Origin: Taxillus chinensis
Taxonomy: Eukaryota > Streptophyta > Magnoliopsida > Santalales > Loranthaceae
DNA length: 64,000 nucleotides
Direction of reading: 5' to 3'
Assembly (NCBI GenBank): GCA_023512835.1
Contig: CM042085.1
Span: forward strand, 44,936,189-45,000,188
A program made the translations under genes and the position numbers. This document shows positions 45,087 through 55,949 of this stretch, piece after piece. Below the pieces are notes generated by a model. The model ran no database searches. It saw only the letters and a list, made by a program, of their open reading frames with translations, and was not told the DNA's origin. The stretch's first letter is position 1. Every line of letters begins with the position of its first letter.

Positions 45087-45323
45087 GTCTTAAGCAACTC
45101 GTTTCTTCTTTTCTTACCATATCTTTGAATTCATCATACCTGTTTGAAAAAGTCTAACTTACTCAACCATATATGATAATGCACATGCTATGAAATGCAA
45201 GAGGATGTTTTTGAAAAAGTTTCAATTTATTCAAACTTTCAAAAATAAGTTTACAGCAAACTCAGAATTAAAAAACAATAAAGAGAAAACATTGAAAATG
45301 TCCCAGCAGGTTCCTTGAACCGT
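45087..45323 (-). other. Intron-like spacer between protease and RT of Tat-A
   Basis: It starts after the gag-protease stop (LDLPIM) and runs in A/T-rich sequence to a TTTTTCAAACAG acceptor-like end near 45142, with coding-like sequence after it. Tat-D has the matching spacer. Ogre elements are known to splice here, so that Gag-Pro and Gag-Pol come from unspliced and spliced RNA. Inferred here, not shown. Confidence 0.55.
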
Positions 45324-48300
45324 TTACATGATAGGGAGGTCCAAGCTTTTCCAGTTGTCCAGTTGTTGTCTCGGGTCTCCTTGGCAAACCTGAACCAGTT
45401 TCACCTCTTCATTGTCATCCCCTATAGCGGCCACTGTCTCTTCCCTCTGGTTTATGAATCCCACGCTCCTGAATGTAGCTCCGAGCGGTGGAAAAATCAT
45501 CTCCTGTTCTTGGAAAGCTCTTTTCTCCAGCTTAGCCAGCCGGCTATCCCTTCTTCTTGAGGTCTCTAATTGCTTGTCAGCTTTAGTGGGCTTGTAGCCT
45601 AGCCCAAATCTTCCAATTGTGCTTCGAATGGTAATAGGTTCTTTGATCCCTTGTCCTTGCAAGCCCAATCCTTTTCCTGCTTTGTGGCCCAACTTCAGCA
45701 TGACTGATGCTACCATCTTCGATGCCTTTGGTAATTGTGTCCCATCATCCTGATCAGTTGTAGGGTTTGGAAGGTAGGTTACATTGACGACCTCGAATGA
45801 GCGGAAGGAACATTCTGGGATATCTTCACTGCTTTCGATGTAGGGGACAGAGAGAGGTTTGGTGACAAGGATTTCTGTTTCTCCGGACACGCATATGAGT
45901 TTTCCGTCTACAATGAATTTAACCTTTTGATGAAGGGTTGAGGGTATTGCCCCTTTGCATGAATCCATGGCCTTCCCAGGAGGGCTATAGTAAGGAGCGA
46001 TATCCATGACTTGGAACTCCACAGTGAATGTACTTGGACCAATTTGTAGTGGTACATCTAGGGTTCCCACTACTTCTCGTTTTTCTCCATCGAAAGCCCT
46101 GACAATCATGTTGGTGGGGCGGATGTAAGACGGGTCCACCGGCAGTTGCTTTAGAATGGGAGCTGGCATAATGTTCAAAGAAGATCCGTTATCAATTAGC
46201 ACACGCGAGATGATGTGGTCCTTGCACTTAACAGAAATATGCAAAGCCTTGATATGTCCAACACCTTCTTGAGGGAGCTCTTCTTCACTGAAGCTGAGAA
46301 AGTTACTCGCCACGATATTATTTGCAATCCCATCTAAGTTCTCCACAGAAATGGATGGAGGAACGTAAGCTTTGCTCAAGACCTTCATAAGGGTTTCCCG
46401 GTGTGGAGTAGAATCCATAAGCAAAGATAATAATGAGATGCGAGCCGGCTGCCGACTCAACTGGTCAATGATGTTGTACTCACTTTGCTTAATTAGCTTA
46501 AGAAATTCTGTTACCTCTTCTTCTGAGATAGAGGTATTCTTATCCCTTGGCACCGATCTTGGGATGATATCTTGCTCCACAGCTTTACCCTTATCGGCTT
46601 TGTTGATTTCTGGTGATGTATATGAACGACCACTCCTTGTTTTCTTTTCTTCTAAAGGGAGCCCTGTGATAACGGATTTGCAATGATAGTCCCACGGCAC
46701 TGCTTTATCGTCCTTGTATGGGAAAGGCGACGGCTCCTGAATAGTAAGGGTTTTGACCTTTTGCATCAATGAGTCGGCCTTCGGCTTCTCTGTGTACTGG
46801 ATAATTAGGGGTTTCGGTGCCCCAGACTTGGGTGCCACTTGTGACCTATCAGTGGAGGCCATACAGACCTCACGATGTACCTCCAGCTTTGAAATCTCTA
46901 GTCTCTTGGAGTTTAGCAATTCTTGGACTGCTTCTTGAAATTCTTCACATTCCTCTAAGTCGTGTCCATAAGCTGTCTTGTGATAGAGGCATCGCTTCCT
47001 CCAATTGTTGCCCCTATTAGCATCAGTCACATCCTTGGTCACTATGAATCCATTCTTGTGTAGGGTCATGAATAATTGATACTTGTCCGTCTTGATTGTG
47101 GAATCCTGTCTAGGAGAATTTCCATATCCGGCTATTACATGGGCAACATTGCCTGAGTGTTCCGGAAGAGGGTTGGTACCCACATTGGGAGTGCTAGTCA
47201 TTTTAGAGAAGTCCAACCACCCAGCATCTCTTAAATGTTGTATCTTCCTTTTTAGGGCAAAACAACCTTCTGTGTCATGTCCAATTCCACCTCCATGGTA
47301 TGCGCAACTGGTATCAGCTTTGTACCAATCAGGATATGGAGGGCTTAACTTTTTTAGGGGCACTAGACTAACAAGTCCTGCTGCCAATAGTCTGGTGTAC
47401 GCCTCCGTGTATGTGATAGGAATTGGATCGAATTTCTCCTTTCCTGTTTTTTGCTTCTGCCATGGCTGTTTTGATTGCTTAGACTGGGATTGGTTGGTTG
47501 AGTGAAAGTTCCCGCCCTGAGGCTGATATTGTGGGTTCGGGGCTTGAGCAATGTAGGACACTGTCGAAGTTCCTCCATAACACCCAGGTGTAGTTGATTG
47601 TTGGGGTTGTGGTGACCCGGCACTGTTATAGTCAACCTTGGGTTGCCATACTGCCTGGGATTCTCCTTATTTCTTTCGATTGGAGGAAGAGGGCTTTCTA
47701 GAAGCTTCATACTTGCTTCCCCCGAGCTTTCCTTCCCTTATGCCACCTTCGATTCGTTCTCCTGAGGCGACCAGATCTGCGAAGCTACTTGAAACATTCC
47801 CAATTAATTTTTTGTAGTAAACCCCCTTCATGGTGCTGATGAAGAGGGTAGTGAGTTCTCTTTCAGTGAGTGGAGGCTGAACATCCATTGCTGCCTCTCT
47901 CCATCGTCGGGCATAAACTTTGAAGCTTTCATTACTTCCTTTTTCAAATGACTGTAGGGCCAGCCGATCTAACGCCAGTTCGGTGTCATGCTTGTATTGA
48001 GCTAAGAATGCCGTGGCAAGCTCACTCCATGTTCTGATACGGCTACCTTCAAGTTGGATGTACCATCGCAGTGGACCGCCGGTTAGGCTCTCCTGGAAGC
48101 AATGCATTAAGAGTTTTCCATTATCTGCATGGGCTGGCATCTTGCGGCAGTACATGGTCACATGTGTTCTAGGACACTGAGTACCATTGAACTTTTCAAA
48201 ATCAGGCATCTTGAACTTGGAAGGAAGTACTATGCCTGGCACCAAGCATAAATCATGAGGATCGGTCCCTCCATATGTTTTCACCCCCTCCATAGCTTTC

Positions 48301-48641
48301 AGTCGGGCCTCAATAGATTTCCAATCGGATGGTTGAGCGAGGGATTCCATAGCTTCCATGATATTTGGGGTTGGCACCCCCATAGCAGGTGGTGTAAGTG
48401 GGACTTGATGTGATGCCCCCGGAACCATGTTTGCTGGAGTATAGGCTTGTGAAGCATGTGGTGCATGTTCTTGCTCTTGATTAATAGCTCCTGTAGTTGG
48501 GCTAGCTTCTCTCTCGGCGGTCAGCTTGGCTAGCATGTCCATCATAGTTTTTAACTGAGCCTGCACTTAGAGCATGCTCCCCCCGATCTCTTCTTGAGCC
48601 TGCTCAAGACCAGTAAGTCTGTCCTCGGTATGCTCTGCCAT
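45324..48641 (-). pseudogene. Tat-A gag-protease with G-patch, two in-frame stops
   Basis: A single frame of 1106 codons from ATG 48641 (MAEHTEDRLTGLEQ) to TAG/TAA at 45324, with stops only at 48567-48569 and 47667-47669. Order: coiled-coil N-terminus; gag capsid-like domain (FNGTQCPRTHVTMYCRKM to VSSSFADLV); two knuckles CAYHGGGIGHDTEGC and CLYHKTAYGHDLEEC; protease RVLIDNGSSLNIMP; G-patch LGHKAGKGLGLQGQGIKEP; C-terminus NLDLPIM-like. In the protease, the conserved LLGRPWIH is replaced by PPGKAMDS through a pair of compensating indels, so it would be inactive even without the stops. Confidence 0.93.
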
Positions 48642-48919
48642 TGTAGGAGATGTCTGACGACTGGAGGACCTTAAGTTGTATGAGTGCCCAATTCTGCTGA
48701 AAGCCTTCTAGCAAACCTGGCGAATCTGGAAAGTTTATTTTGGTTCTCACTTTTTAAGTATGAGTGCATGATATGCATGAGATGCAAAGACACAAACTTT
48801 ATTAAGTTGGAAACCAAACTTAACTTCAAAGGGTATAGACAGTCAAACTGAATTTAAAACAAGAAAAATGACATGAAATCCTTAAAACTACATGTTCTAG
48901 GACAAGCTTTGATTATCTC
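48642..48919 (-). other. Spacer between ORF1 and gag of Tat-A
   Basis: About 280 bases without coding signal. Tat-G has the matching leader before its gag start at 63915. Confidence 0.6.
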
Positions 48920-50449
48920 CTAGCATCGTCTTCTTCGGAGGTTCCTTAGTCTCTCATTCTCCTGTTCAAGCCTGTTGATGACCATCCCCCTTGCCAATGA
49001 CTGCTTCCTTGCATGACTCTTCTGCATCTTAGCCGCTTCCAACCGCTTCACCATTTTTCGTATGGCTTCCCCTTGTTCTTGCACCGTTTGTCGTAAAACG
49101 GCGTTCTCTTGTAACAAGGATGTAGTTGTATCTAGGACAACCACAGGTTCTTCATTAGAGGCCACCTCTTCAGCTGCAATGTCCTCGCCTGTGTTGGGGA
49201 GAGGGAATAACTTCTCTTTCCATGCCTTGTATTCTGATAAGACAGGAGTAGCATGTAGGTTGGCCTTGATTCGTCGAGGGGTGGTCCAAGCTCTGTGCAT
49301 CTCAAAGATTGCCCGCTTTGCCCCAGGAGCTCCATATTCCCTATCACAGGATTCCATTCCATGTAAGACTGGGATGATTTGACGCCCCTCAAGTTGTCTT
49401 CCCACCTGTAATGGTGCGTATGCGGTGCTTCCCCAAGGACCAACTAGTGGGACCCAGTTATAGCTGCCGCAGCTATACAGCATACTTGATCTGTGCATCG
49501 AAGGGGCCCTCCAAATGACATCTTCACCCCTTAGCGTATGGAACTTGTGCATCCAGTCTTCCTTGTTATTGGGTAGCCGCCACCCATTGTTTAGAATATC
49601 TAGCAAGGTTGTAGCAGGTAGCGCATACACTTCCTTGAAGCGTGGAAAGATACATGGGAAGTGACCCTTCATCCAGGTGCACAAGAAAGGAAGACAACCT
49701 CTGAATTGTCCCCGACCTTTGACTCGGATGTAGGATAAGGACCTGATGGTTTCAGCTAAGATGGCAGGAACAGGGTCATTTCCCTTTACCAATTGCAGGA
49801 CAAGTTCCAGGACTTCCCCATCAATGAAGTTTAGATTCCGCGGGAAAATGAGCAGACCATAGACAGTAGTAGTGAAAAGTATATGGGTCTCCTCTTGAGT
49901 TGAATGCTACATCATCCTCTTGAAGAACTCCCATGGAACGACTTCATGCTTCCCATCATTTTGAATGATTGGAGGAACTTCTTTAGCTTGTATATCTAGG
50001 AGACAAGCCAAAGTTCGCCGACATGATTTTCGAGGATCATAGTTGAAGATTGCCTTCTTTTGATCCACTTCTTGATCAAGAAGCCTTTTGTATTCTTCAA
50101 TAGTTGGGACCAGATCCACGCCATTAAAATAGAAACACCTTCGCCTTGGATCCCAGAAGTTCACTACTGCAATGATCATGTTCTCATCTATTGGTAGTTG
50201 AGTTAGATGTAATAGATCCCCAAAGTGCTTGATGTATGCGGCTTGACTCCTTGAAGACCACTTCCTCCATATGGATGTGAGTTCAGGAGCACGATTCTTT
50301 GGGAGCTCAATGTGTAGGTCTCGAAACTTCTGTGGCTCCTCTTGAGAGAAATTTCCCAAGTCCCTTTGGATTATCCTTGATGTGAGAGCGACCTCTTGAA
50401 CGTCTTTTTTGTCCACCTTATCAGTTAGAAGACGATCAAAGCTTGCCAT
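48920..50449 (-). pseudogene. Tat-A ORF1 (DUF7745-like), one in-frame stop
   Basis: From ATG 50449 (MASFDRLLTDKVDKKD) to 48920, 510 codons in one frame with a single TAG at 49907-49909. Motifs: IWRKWSSRSQAAYIKHFGDL, VVNFWDPRRRCFYFNGVDLV, PTIEEYKRLLDQ, GRGQFRGCLPFLCTWMKGHF. This resembles the plant DUF7745 type found with Gypsy elements. The last 70 residues form a basic coiled coil (NAVLRQTVQEQGEAIRKMVK). Ogre elements carry an ORF of unknown function upstream of gag, and this fits. Function not known. Confidence 0.75.
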
Positions 50450-51043
50450 GTTTCCTAAATGAATGAGTGCAATGCTATGATATGCAATGAATGAAAATGA
50501 GGGGTTAGTAAACAAATGATGGATAATATATACAAGGGGTTAGTATATGGACAATATATACAAAGTTCAAGCAAGGCAAGTACACAAATGTCATAGCAAG
50601 GCTCAAACACATGAAGGTCATGCCCCTGATGGGCTTCTAAATCTGCCTATCTTATTCATTGGTTCCCAAGGATTCCCTACTTAGCCTTGTACCACGAGGG
50701 CATTAACAAGAACTAAGAGAGAACCCCCGTACCCCAAAGGGCATTGACGGAGGGGGTCCTTCTTGTACCTCTTGGGGCATTAACAAGAAAGGACCACTGC
50801 CTGAGTGAGACATTTCGGGTATTCCACGTAGACAAGCACAACCAAGTCCACGTGGGCAAACCTTTACTAGCCTCTTCTAATCCTGTTGTGTTAAAGAAAA
50901 CCCGGGTATAGGGTTGGAGAAAGAGAAAGAAGCATGTATGCACAGTTAAAACAATTATAGAATAAAAAGAAAAAAAAGAGAGAAAAAAAAAAGGCAAGCA
51001 AACATTCCAAAAAATCGAGACCATGGCTAGACTCTCACAACAG
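50450..51043 (-). other. Tat-A leader
   Basis: Untranslated. It has short repeats of a GGGCATTAACAAGAA / GGGCATTGACGG type near 50700-50790. Confidence 0.6.
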
Positions 51044-51061
51044 TCCCCAGCGGAGTCGCCA
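51044..51061 (-). promoter_or_regulatory. Primer-binding site of Tat-A (tRNA-Arg type)
   Basis: Sense TGGCGACTCCGCTGGGGA, two bases from the 5' LTR. This is the form used by Ogre/Tat elements, assigned to tRNA-Arg. Confidence 0.85.
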
Positions 51062-52236
51062 GCTGTCATCACCTGTTTTTGACCGGGCTCGTACTGGCTT
51101 TTGTGAAAGGACTCCATGCTAGTTCATTTTATTGATCCTAGAGTCATCCCTGCACAAGGCTCGCACAAACCATTAAAGAGAAGAAAAACACAGAGTCGCC
51201 ACCAAACAAGTTAGAGGTGTGATTGGGCACCTAAAAAAGAAAGGTCTACGGTTCTAGAGAATTAGGTTCGGGAGTCGGTTACGTGTGGGGAAGGAAGAAA
51301 AACTCTTGCACCCCCACAACGCCCACAATTGGTACCTAGTCTTGATCTATGGGTGTTTGCTTGCATTATTCAAAAAGAAGTTTTTTCTTTATATTTTTTT
51401 CGAAAAAAGGAGAGTTTTTAGGATCTAAGCCTTAAAACAACAAAAAAGATTTTACAGCAAATGAAAAAGAAATACATTCTAATTTTAGAAAAAGAATGTG
51501 GGATCTAGGCCCATGTGACAGTATTGCATTTCTTTTAGAAAACAAAAGTGATTTTCCTTTTTAGAAAAGAAAACAAAAATCAATTGAATTCAAATATGAG
51601 AATACTGCCACAATTAATATTAGCCTAGGCAGACTAGGATATGAGCATCTAGGGCTCAACCCTCATGACCGCCCAGGCTTTTGTTGAATTTTTTCTAGAA
51701 GAGATTCAGTTTTTTGTGTTTTTACATTTTATTATTTTTTTGAAAATAATAAATGAAAAGAGAAATGCAAACTGTTTTTTGTATTTTCGTTTTTTTTTTT
51801 TAACTTTCAGAATTAATGAAAACAGGAAAATAGAGAAGTTTTTGGGGTTTTATTTTTGAAAACAACGCAGAGAAAGAACTTAAAAAAAGAAGAACAGTTT
51901 AATAAATAAACAAAGTAAATAACCTGAAGGAAAGAAAATGATGCAGATGTGAGCCCCTTTTCCCTACGAGTAATGCTTTCCAAGAGCTTCCTGAAAGCAC
52001 AAATGGTTAGAAAAGAAACTTTTCTAGTGTCGGCTCCTCCCCGTGAAGACGAACGGTGATTCCTGGGTGCTTCTTTCCTTAGAAAAATGAGTATATCTCT
52101 CTTTGTGATTCCCAGGATACTCTCTCTCTCCCTCTGGTTTTTATCTCTCGGAAATTTAGTTAGAAAGCTCTCTCTCAGAATAACCTCCTCTGATACTTGA
52201 TAATTGATGCCCCCCTCCTTGCCTCTTGGGGCAATC

Positions 52237-52244
52237 TATTTATA
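52237..52244 (-). promoter_or_regulatory. TATA box of Tat-A 5' LTR
   Basis: TATAAATA on the minus strand, matching 28506-28513. Confidence 0.6.
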
Positions 52245-52784
52245 GGAATCCCAGGGGAGACAGCCCGTGCCTCGGCATTTATTGGATGCCTTACAGTCCC
52301 CAGTCAACTACATCGTTCCAATGAATTAATGACTTCGGAAATGGGATTCTCGGTTCCCAGCGATTTACAATAATTCACAGTTCCCGTGCTTTGAAAAAGG
52401 AGTCCCAGTGCCTGAAAATAAATAAATCGTTTGAGATTTTTTAATCCTCTGTTGTACCTGGACGCTTTGGTGGGTAAGGGTGGAATGCATTTTCGGATGT
52501 ATTGGAGCCGTTGGAAATTAATGGTTATGCAATCCCCAGGGTCAACTGTGATGTCCCGAGGAAAATGACATTTAATTACAGAGGTCTTCCGTCCCTATGC
52601 TCAAAAATAGAGTTCCGAGACATTTGAATGTAATATTTGGAGACTCCTCAATTGCCACGCTTAAAAAGGGGGTTCCGAGACACTGCTGGCATTTAATGCA
52701 CTTAAAAAGAATTTTCGGAGTCCCGATGCTTTGGAGTCACTCCCAGACCTGTAGAGGAGCTATTTTGGAGTTTTTCAAAATTAT

Positions 52785-53050
52785 TGACCAGGTTTGACCT
52801 CCGGATCTAGGCTTATTCCGGATCAGTGACCTTATTCCGCATCAATAGGTTTAGCTCGGATTTGACCAAGTTTGACCACCGGATCTGGGCTTAGTCCGGA
52901 TTTGGGCCTAGTCCGGATCAGTAAGTCCTTATTCCGCATCAGTTGACCAAGTTTGACCACCGGATCTGGGCTTAGTCCGGATTTGACCAGGTTTGACTGC
53001 CGGATTTGGGCTTAGTCCAGATTTGACCAAGTTTGACCACCAGATTTGGG
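52785..53050 (-). repeat. TTTGACCACCGGATCTGGGC repeat, variable between Tat-A LTRs
   Basis: Four to five units of TTTGACC(A/T)CCGGATYTGGGCTTA ending in GTCCGGATTTG, with TATTCCGGATCAGT variants. The left LTR has about half as many (29055-29190). It lies 550-800 bases upstream of the TATA box in sense. Confidence 0.85.
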
Positions 53051-53946
53051 TTTCCCCAAAAATTTCCGTGTGTGGGCTCGGTCACCACGTGGCGCCTCTA
53101 CTTGGGCTTCCTTAGGCCTCTCTTGTTATCACTTGCTGTGTAAGGAGAGTGTCTTTGTATATATACTGGGCGAAGGAGAAGCAAAATTGGCAATGTGGGA
53201 CAAACATGCATATGAAGAACCAAAATTTGTGGAAAATTGGCAGATTTCTGGGGCAACTTCAAAAATTCATAACTTTCTCCACAGATCTCGGATTAGAGCG
53301 AAATTGGTCTTGTTTTTCTCGAAATTTTGTTATCTATCTTCTGAAAGTGGAATCACTCCAAAAGGATCAGCCATTTAGGAGAAAAGTGGGAAATACCGCA
53401 CAGAGGAACATGATAAAATGAGCATTCTGCCCGTCCAATTCACAAATTCATAGATAATTGCACAGAACTCGGATTACCCTAAAACCAGCTGGAGATGATA
53501 GATAAAATGTTATCTAACTAATGCAATTGACTTTATTCAGATCCAATAAGTATTGAGAAAGTTATTGGCAAAATAGTGCGCTGCACACTAGCTGTCTCCC
53601 CCAAATTTGTACAAGGTTTAGTTGCCAACTTTGAAAAATCATAACTAATTGAATACAACCCGGAATGTTCTCAAACCAATTGGAAATGATAGATAAAGGT
53701 GTTATCTAATCAATTCAATTGACTTTGTTGGATTATGACAAGTATCGGGGAAGTTATTAATAAAATAGCAGGCTGCCCACCGGTTGTCCAATTCAACTTG
53801 GTATTTTTATCATAATCATTTCATTTCTCCTCGGAATCAAGTGTGGTCAAGTGCATTGTTCTCCGAATGTCATCCTCTAACACTTAGTGGTCCTTCGCCA
53901 AGTGCGGTTGCGATCTAACCTGGTCAAAATGGGGTACAACAATCCT

Positions 53947-54266
53947 TGGTGTAGAATTTATTTAGTAAATGATTTGTTTTTATTTAATTTTGTCATTTTA
54001 TTTCCCGGACTTGGGTCCGTGGCAGTTGTAGAACCTTGGTGAAACTTATATGTGAGTTATTCTGTGTGTTGGATATTATGGGACTTGAATACAATGTCAT
54101 ACCATTTTAATAAATCTTGAATTGAATGCATTGGGAAGTACAATTCTACCCCTGTTGTGGAGTTGTACATGGTTGGGTTGAACACTAATTCCCTCGACCC
54201 CTGTGGTGTGGGTGTGGGGAAGTCGCATTCCTAGTTCTGTTGTTTTCAGGATTTGGGGGCATGACA
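53947..54266 (+). repeat. LARD-B 3' LTR, last part
   Basis: Continuation of 25294-27334 after Tat-A; matches 20831-21148 and ends GGGGGCATGACA. The ATCCT at 53942-53946 is the second copy of the Tat-A target duplication. Confidence 0.93.
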
Positions 54267-54271
54267 GTCTA

Positions 54272-55161
54272 CGACTCTACAAGTTTGTGACTATCCTAAT
54301 GGCTCTTAGAGTGACTTCTTCGTAGTGCGCCTAATTTACCCGTTGTTACAGCTGCGAGTCTACGACCCTAGCTTTGCAGGTCTATGACCTTCGGGTTTCT
54401 CAGCTTATTTTACTTAACTAAGAGGCTCTTCGACTCTGCGAGTCTTCGACCTTGAAAACCTTCAACTCTACGAGTCTTAGACTTTACATTTCTTCCTTAG
54501 CCTTTCGCATTTGCTCATGTACTGAGTTTCCGTATTCTACGAGTCTTCGACTCTATGGCTACAACCCTTCAGCTATTACTTTCTGCCTTCATGATCTTCC
54601 AGTCTGTGATGTGTCTAACAAGTTCCTTAAATTACTTGTATCCCTTGAGTCTACGACTCTACGACTCTCGAGTTACAGTTTTATTTTAGTTGGTCAGTCT
54701 TTTTGGCTTCGACTCTTCGATCTTCTACCTACGAGTCTGCGAGTCCTATTTTCTTAACAGTGTTCTAAGGTTCCACTCTACGACCCTGGAGTCTACGAGT
54801 CTACTTTCCATTCTGTTAATTGACTCATGCACTCTTAGGGACTCTACAGTTCTACAGGCTTTGAGTCTTCGAGTCATTTAAAGTTAGTTACTGTTCTTTA
54901 GAATTCTTTGACTCTAGGAGTCTCTGAATTTATTTACGCTTGCAGTAACTCTCTCTTTTTCGCACTTCGACTCTATGACCTTCGACCCTGGATCTACGAG
55001 TCGTGGTGTGTTCTGTCATATTTTTACTTCGAGTCTCCAGACCCTACGAGTCTACGAGCCTCTCGCTAATATGTCCTGTGACAGTTCTATTTCTACGAAC
55101 TTCGACTCTTCGACCCTTAGACTATACTTTGGCAGCTTCATAAAATCCTATATTTCTAACA
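54272..55161 (-). repeat. SIRE-H 3' LTR, proximal segment with CTACGAGTC word array
   Basis: Other part of the SIRE-H LTR; the sense start TGTTAGAAATATAGG is at 55161. Across it are some thirty CTACGAGTC, CGACTCT and TTCGACTC words in both orientations, so GAGTC and GACTC often face each other. The array extends into 18660-18823 on the far side of the nest. Confidence 0.85.
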
Positions 55162-55170
55162 ATCTCACCC
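55162..55170 (-). promoter_or_regulatory. Polypurine tract of SIRE-H
   Basis: Sense GGGTGAGAT directly before TGTTAGAAA, comparable to GGGGGAGAT before TGTTAGATC at 2293-2303. Confidence 0.65.
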
Positions 55171-55782
55171 TATTTAATGTAAGCTGACAACGGGTGGAAA
55201 ACATGAAGTCTGAGACTACGAGTTTCATGGGCAGTTTAAAGTTAACAGATAAATCTCTTTGCATGATAAAAATTCGGGGAGATTAAAATTAAGAAAATGC
55301 ACACTCCTCTACCCCGTAGTCATGAAGCGTCGTAGCTGCCTCCCTTCGAAGATAACTCCCCCTACGACCTTGCTCCCCCTGAGACACACTCCCCCTTTCT
55401 GGGGTGAGGAACAAGCACCAGAACACATGGGAGCAACACAAGAAAGTAGAGGACAATAGGCAGCATAACAAAGAGATAAACAAGAAGTAACTGAGCGAAA
55501 GAAAGTACATAGAAAGAGGAAATAAGAAGAGCAGTGTACAAATAAATAGAGTACAAGACAGTTACGGTTTAAAGTCAGAATATTTTACACTTTGCGTAAA
55601 CAGGAAAACAATGGCTTGCTCGCGCAGGAGTTGAGCAGTAGTCAGATGTAATGAGGCGGCTCGACTGCTCACACGATCGAATTCAGGCACGAGGGCAGGG
55701 AAGCCAGTGGTGGTCAGGATGCGAATATAGTGGCATATGTAAAAACCACAGCTATGAGCATCATCCTGAGTAGGAACGCCTT
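55171..55782 (-). other. Remnant internal region of SIRE-H
   Basis: No Copia protein is recognisable. Three CTCCCCCT blocks (55356, 55373, 55389; sense AGGGGGAG) at 16-17 base spacing are the multiple PPT-like tracts often seen near the 3' end of SIRE elements. The short open frames here (for example 55289-55510) overlap these and have no motif. Confidence 0.6.
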
Positions 55783-55944
55783 TGAGTCTCCAGACCCTAC
55801 GAGTCTACGAGCCTCTCGCCAATATGTCCTGTGACAGTTCTATTTTTACGAACTTCGACTCTTCGACCCTATGACCTTCGGATCTTCGACTCTCCAGACT
55901 TAGACTGTATTTTGGTAGCTTCATCAAATCCTATATTTCCAACA
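55783..55944 (-). repeat. Truncated 5' LTR of SIRE-H
   Basis: It matches 55030-55161 from GAGTCTCCAGACCCTACG to the LTR start, plus a small insertion (CTATGACCTTCGGATCTTCG). The other roughly 1.8 kb of this LTR has been deleted. Confidence 0.85.
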
Positions 55945-55949
55945 CTGTC

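Larger units (their letters stand above)
27335..53941 (-). mobile_element. Tat-A: Tat/Ogre-type Gypsy retrotransposon with nested Tekay-C
   Basis: Exact ATCCT duplications flank it (27330-27334, 53942-53946), and it sits in the 3' LTR of LARD-B. Without Tekay-C it is about 16.8 kb. LTRs are 2743 and 2878 bases. In sense order: 5' LTR, tRNA-Arg-type primer site, leader, ORF1, gag-protease-G-patch, intron-like spacer, RT, RNase H, second RNase H, integrase, a long 3' UTR with a tandem array, PPT, 3' LTR. Size, ORF1 upstream of gag, intron site and double RNase H are all Ogre/Tat traits. In-frame stops and frameshifts show it is inactive. Confidence 0.93.
51064..53941 (-). repeat. Tat-A 5' LTR (right)
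   Basis: Plus-strand ends TGTCATCACCTG and GGGGTACAACA. It is 135 bases longer than the left LTR, mainly from extra TCCGGA-type units. Confidence 0.93.
18824..54266 (+). mobile_element. LARD-B: non-autonomous Tekay-related LTR element
   Basis: Exact GTCTA duplications flank it (18819-18823, 54267-54271). The two LTRs are 2325 bases (18824-21148) and about 2.36 kb (25294-27334 plus 53947-54266). The second is split by Tat-A. Between them is a full iMet primer site, 4.1 kb without any convincing coding sequence, and a polypurine tract. LTR starts (TGTAAAGAC), LTR ends (GGGGGCGTGACA), the leader and the PPT region match Tekay-C, so proteins of a Tekay chromovirus probably mobilised it. Large size with no coding capacity fits the LARD class. 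Confidence 0.88.
17770..55944 (-). mobile_element. SIRE-H: deleted SIRE-like Copia element hosting the whole nest
   Basis: The left end is TGTAGGTCCCAAAGTGAGTC, the right end ATATTTCCAACA, with exact CTGTC copies at 17765-17769 and 55945-55949. In minus sense its LTR starts TGTTAGAAATATAGG and ends just after a CACCCCCCCTCTAG block, as SIRE LTRs do. Its own sequence is only 17770-18823 plus 54272-55944. The left (3') LTR is complete, about 1.94 kb after removing LARD-B. Most of the internal region and all but about 160 bases of the 5' LTR are lost. No Copia protein remains. Confidence 0.85.

Noticed and set aside
55259..55556. Overlapping short frames in the remnant SIRE-H interior
   Set aside because: No motif; region is explained by PPT-like tracts and decayed element sequence.
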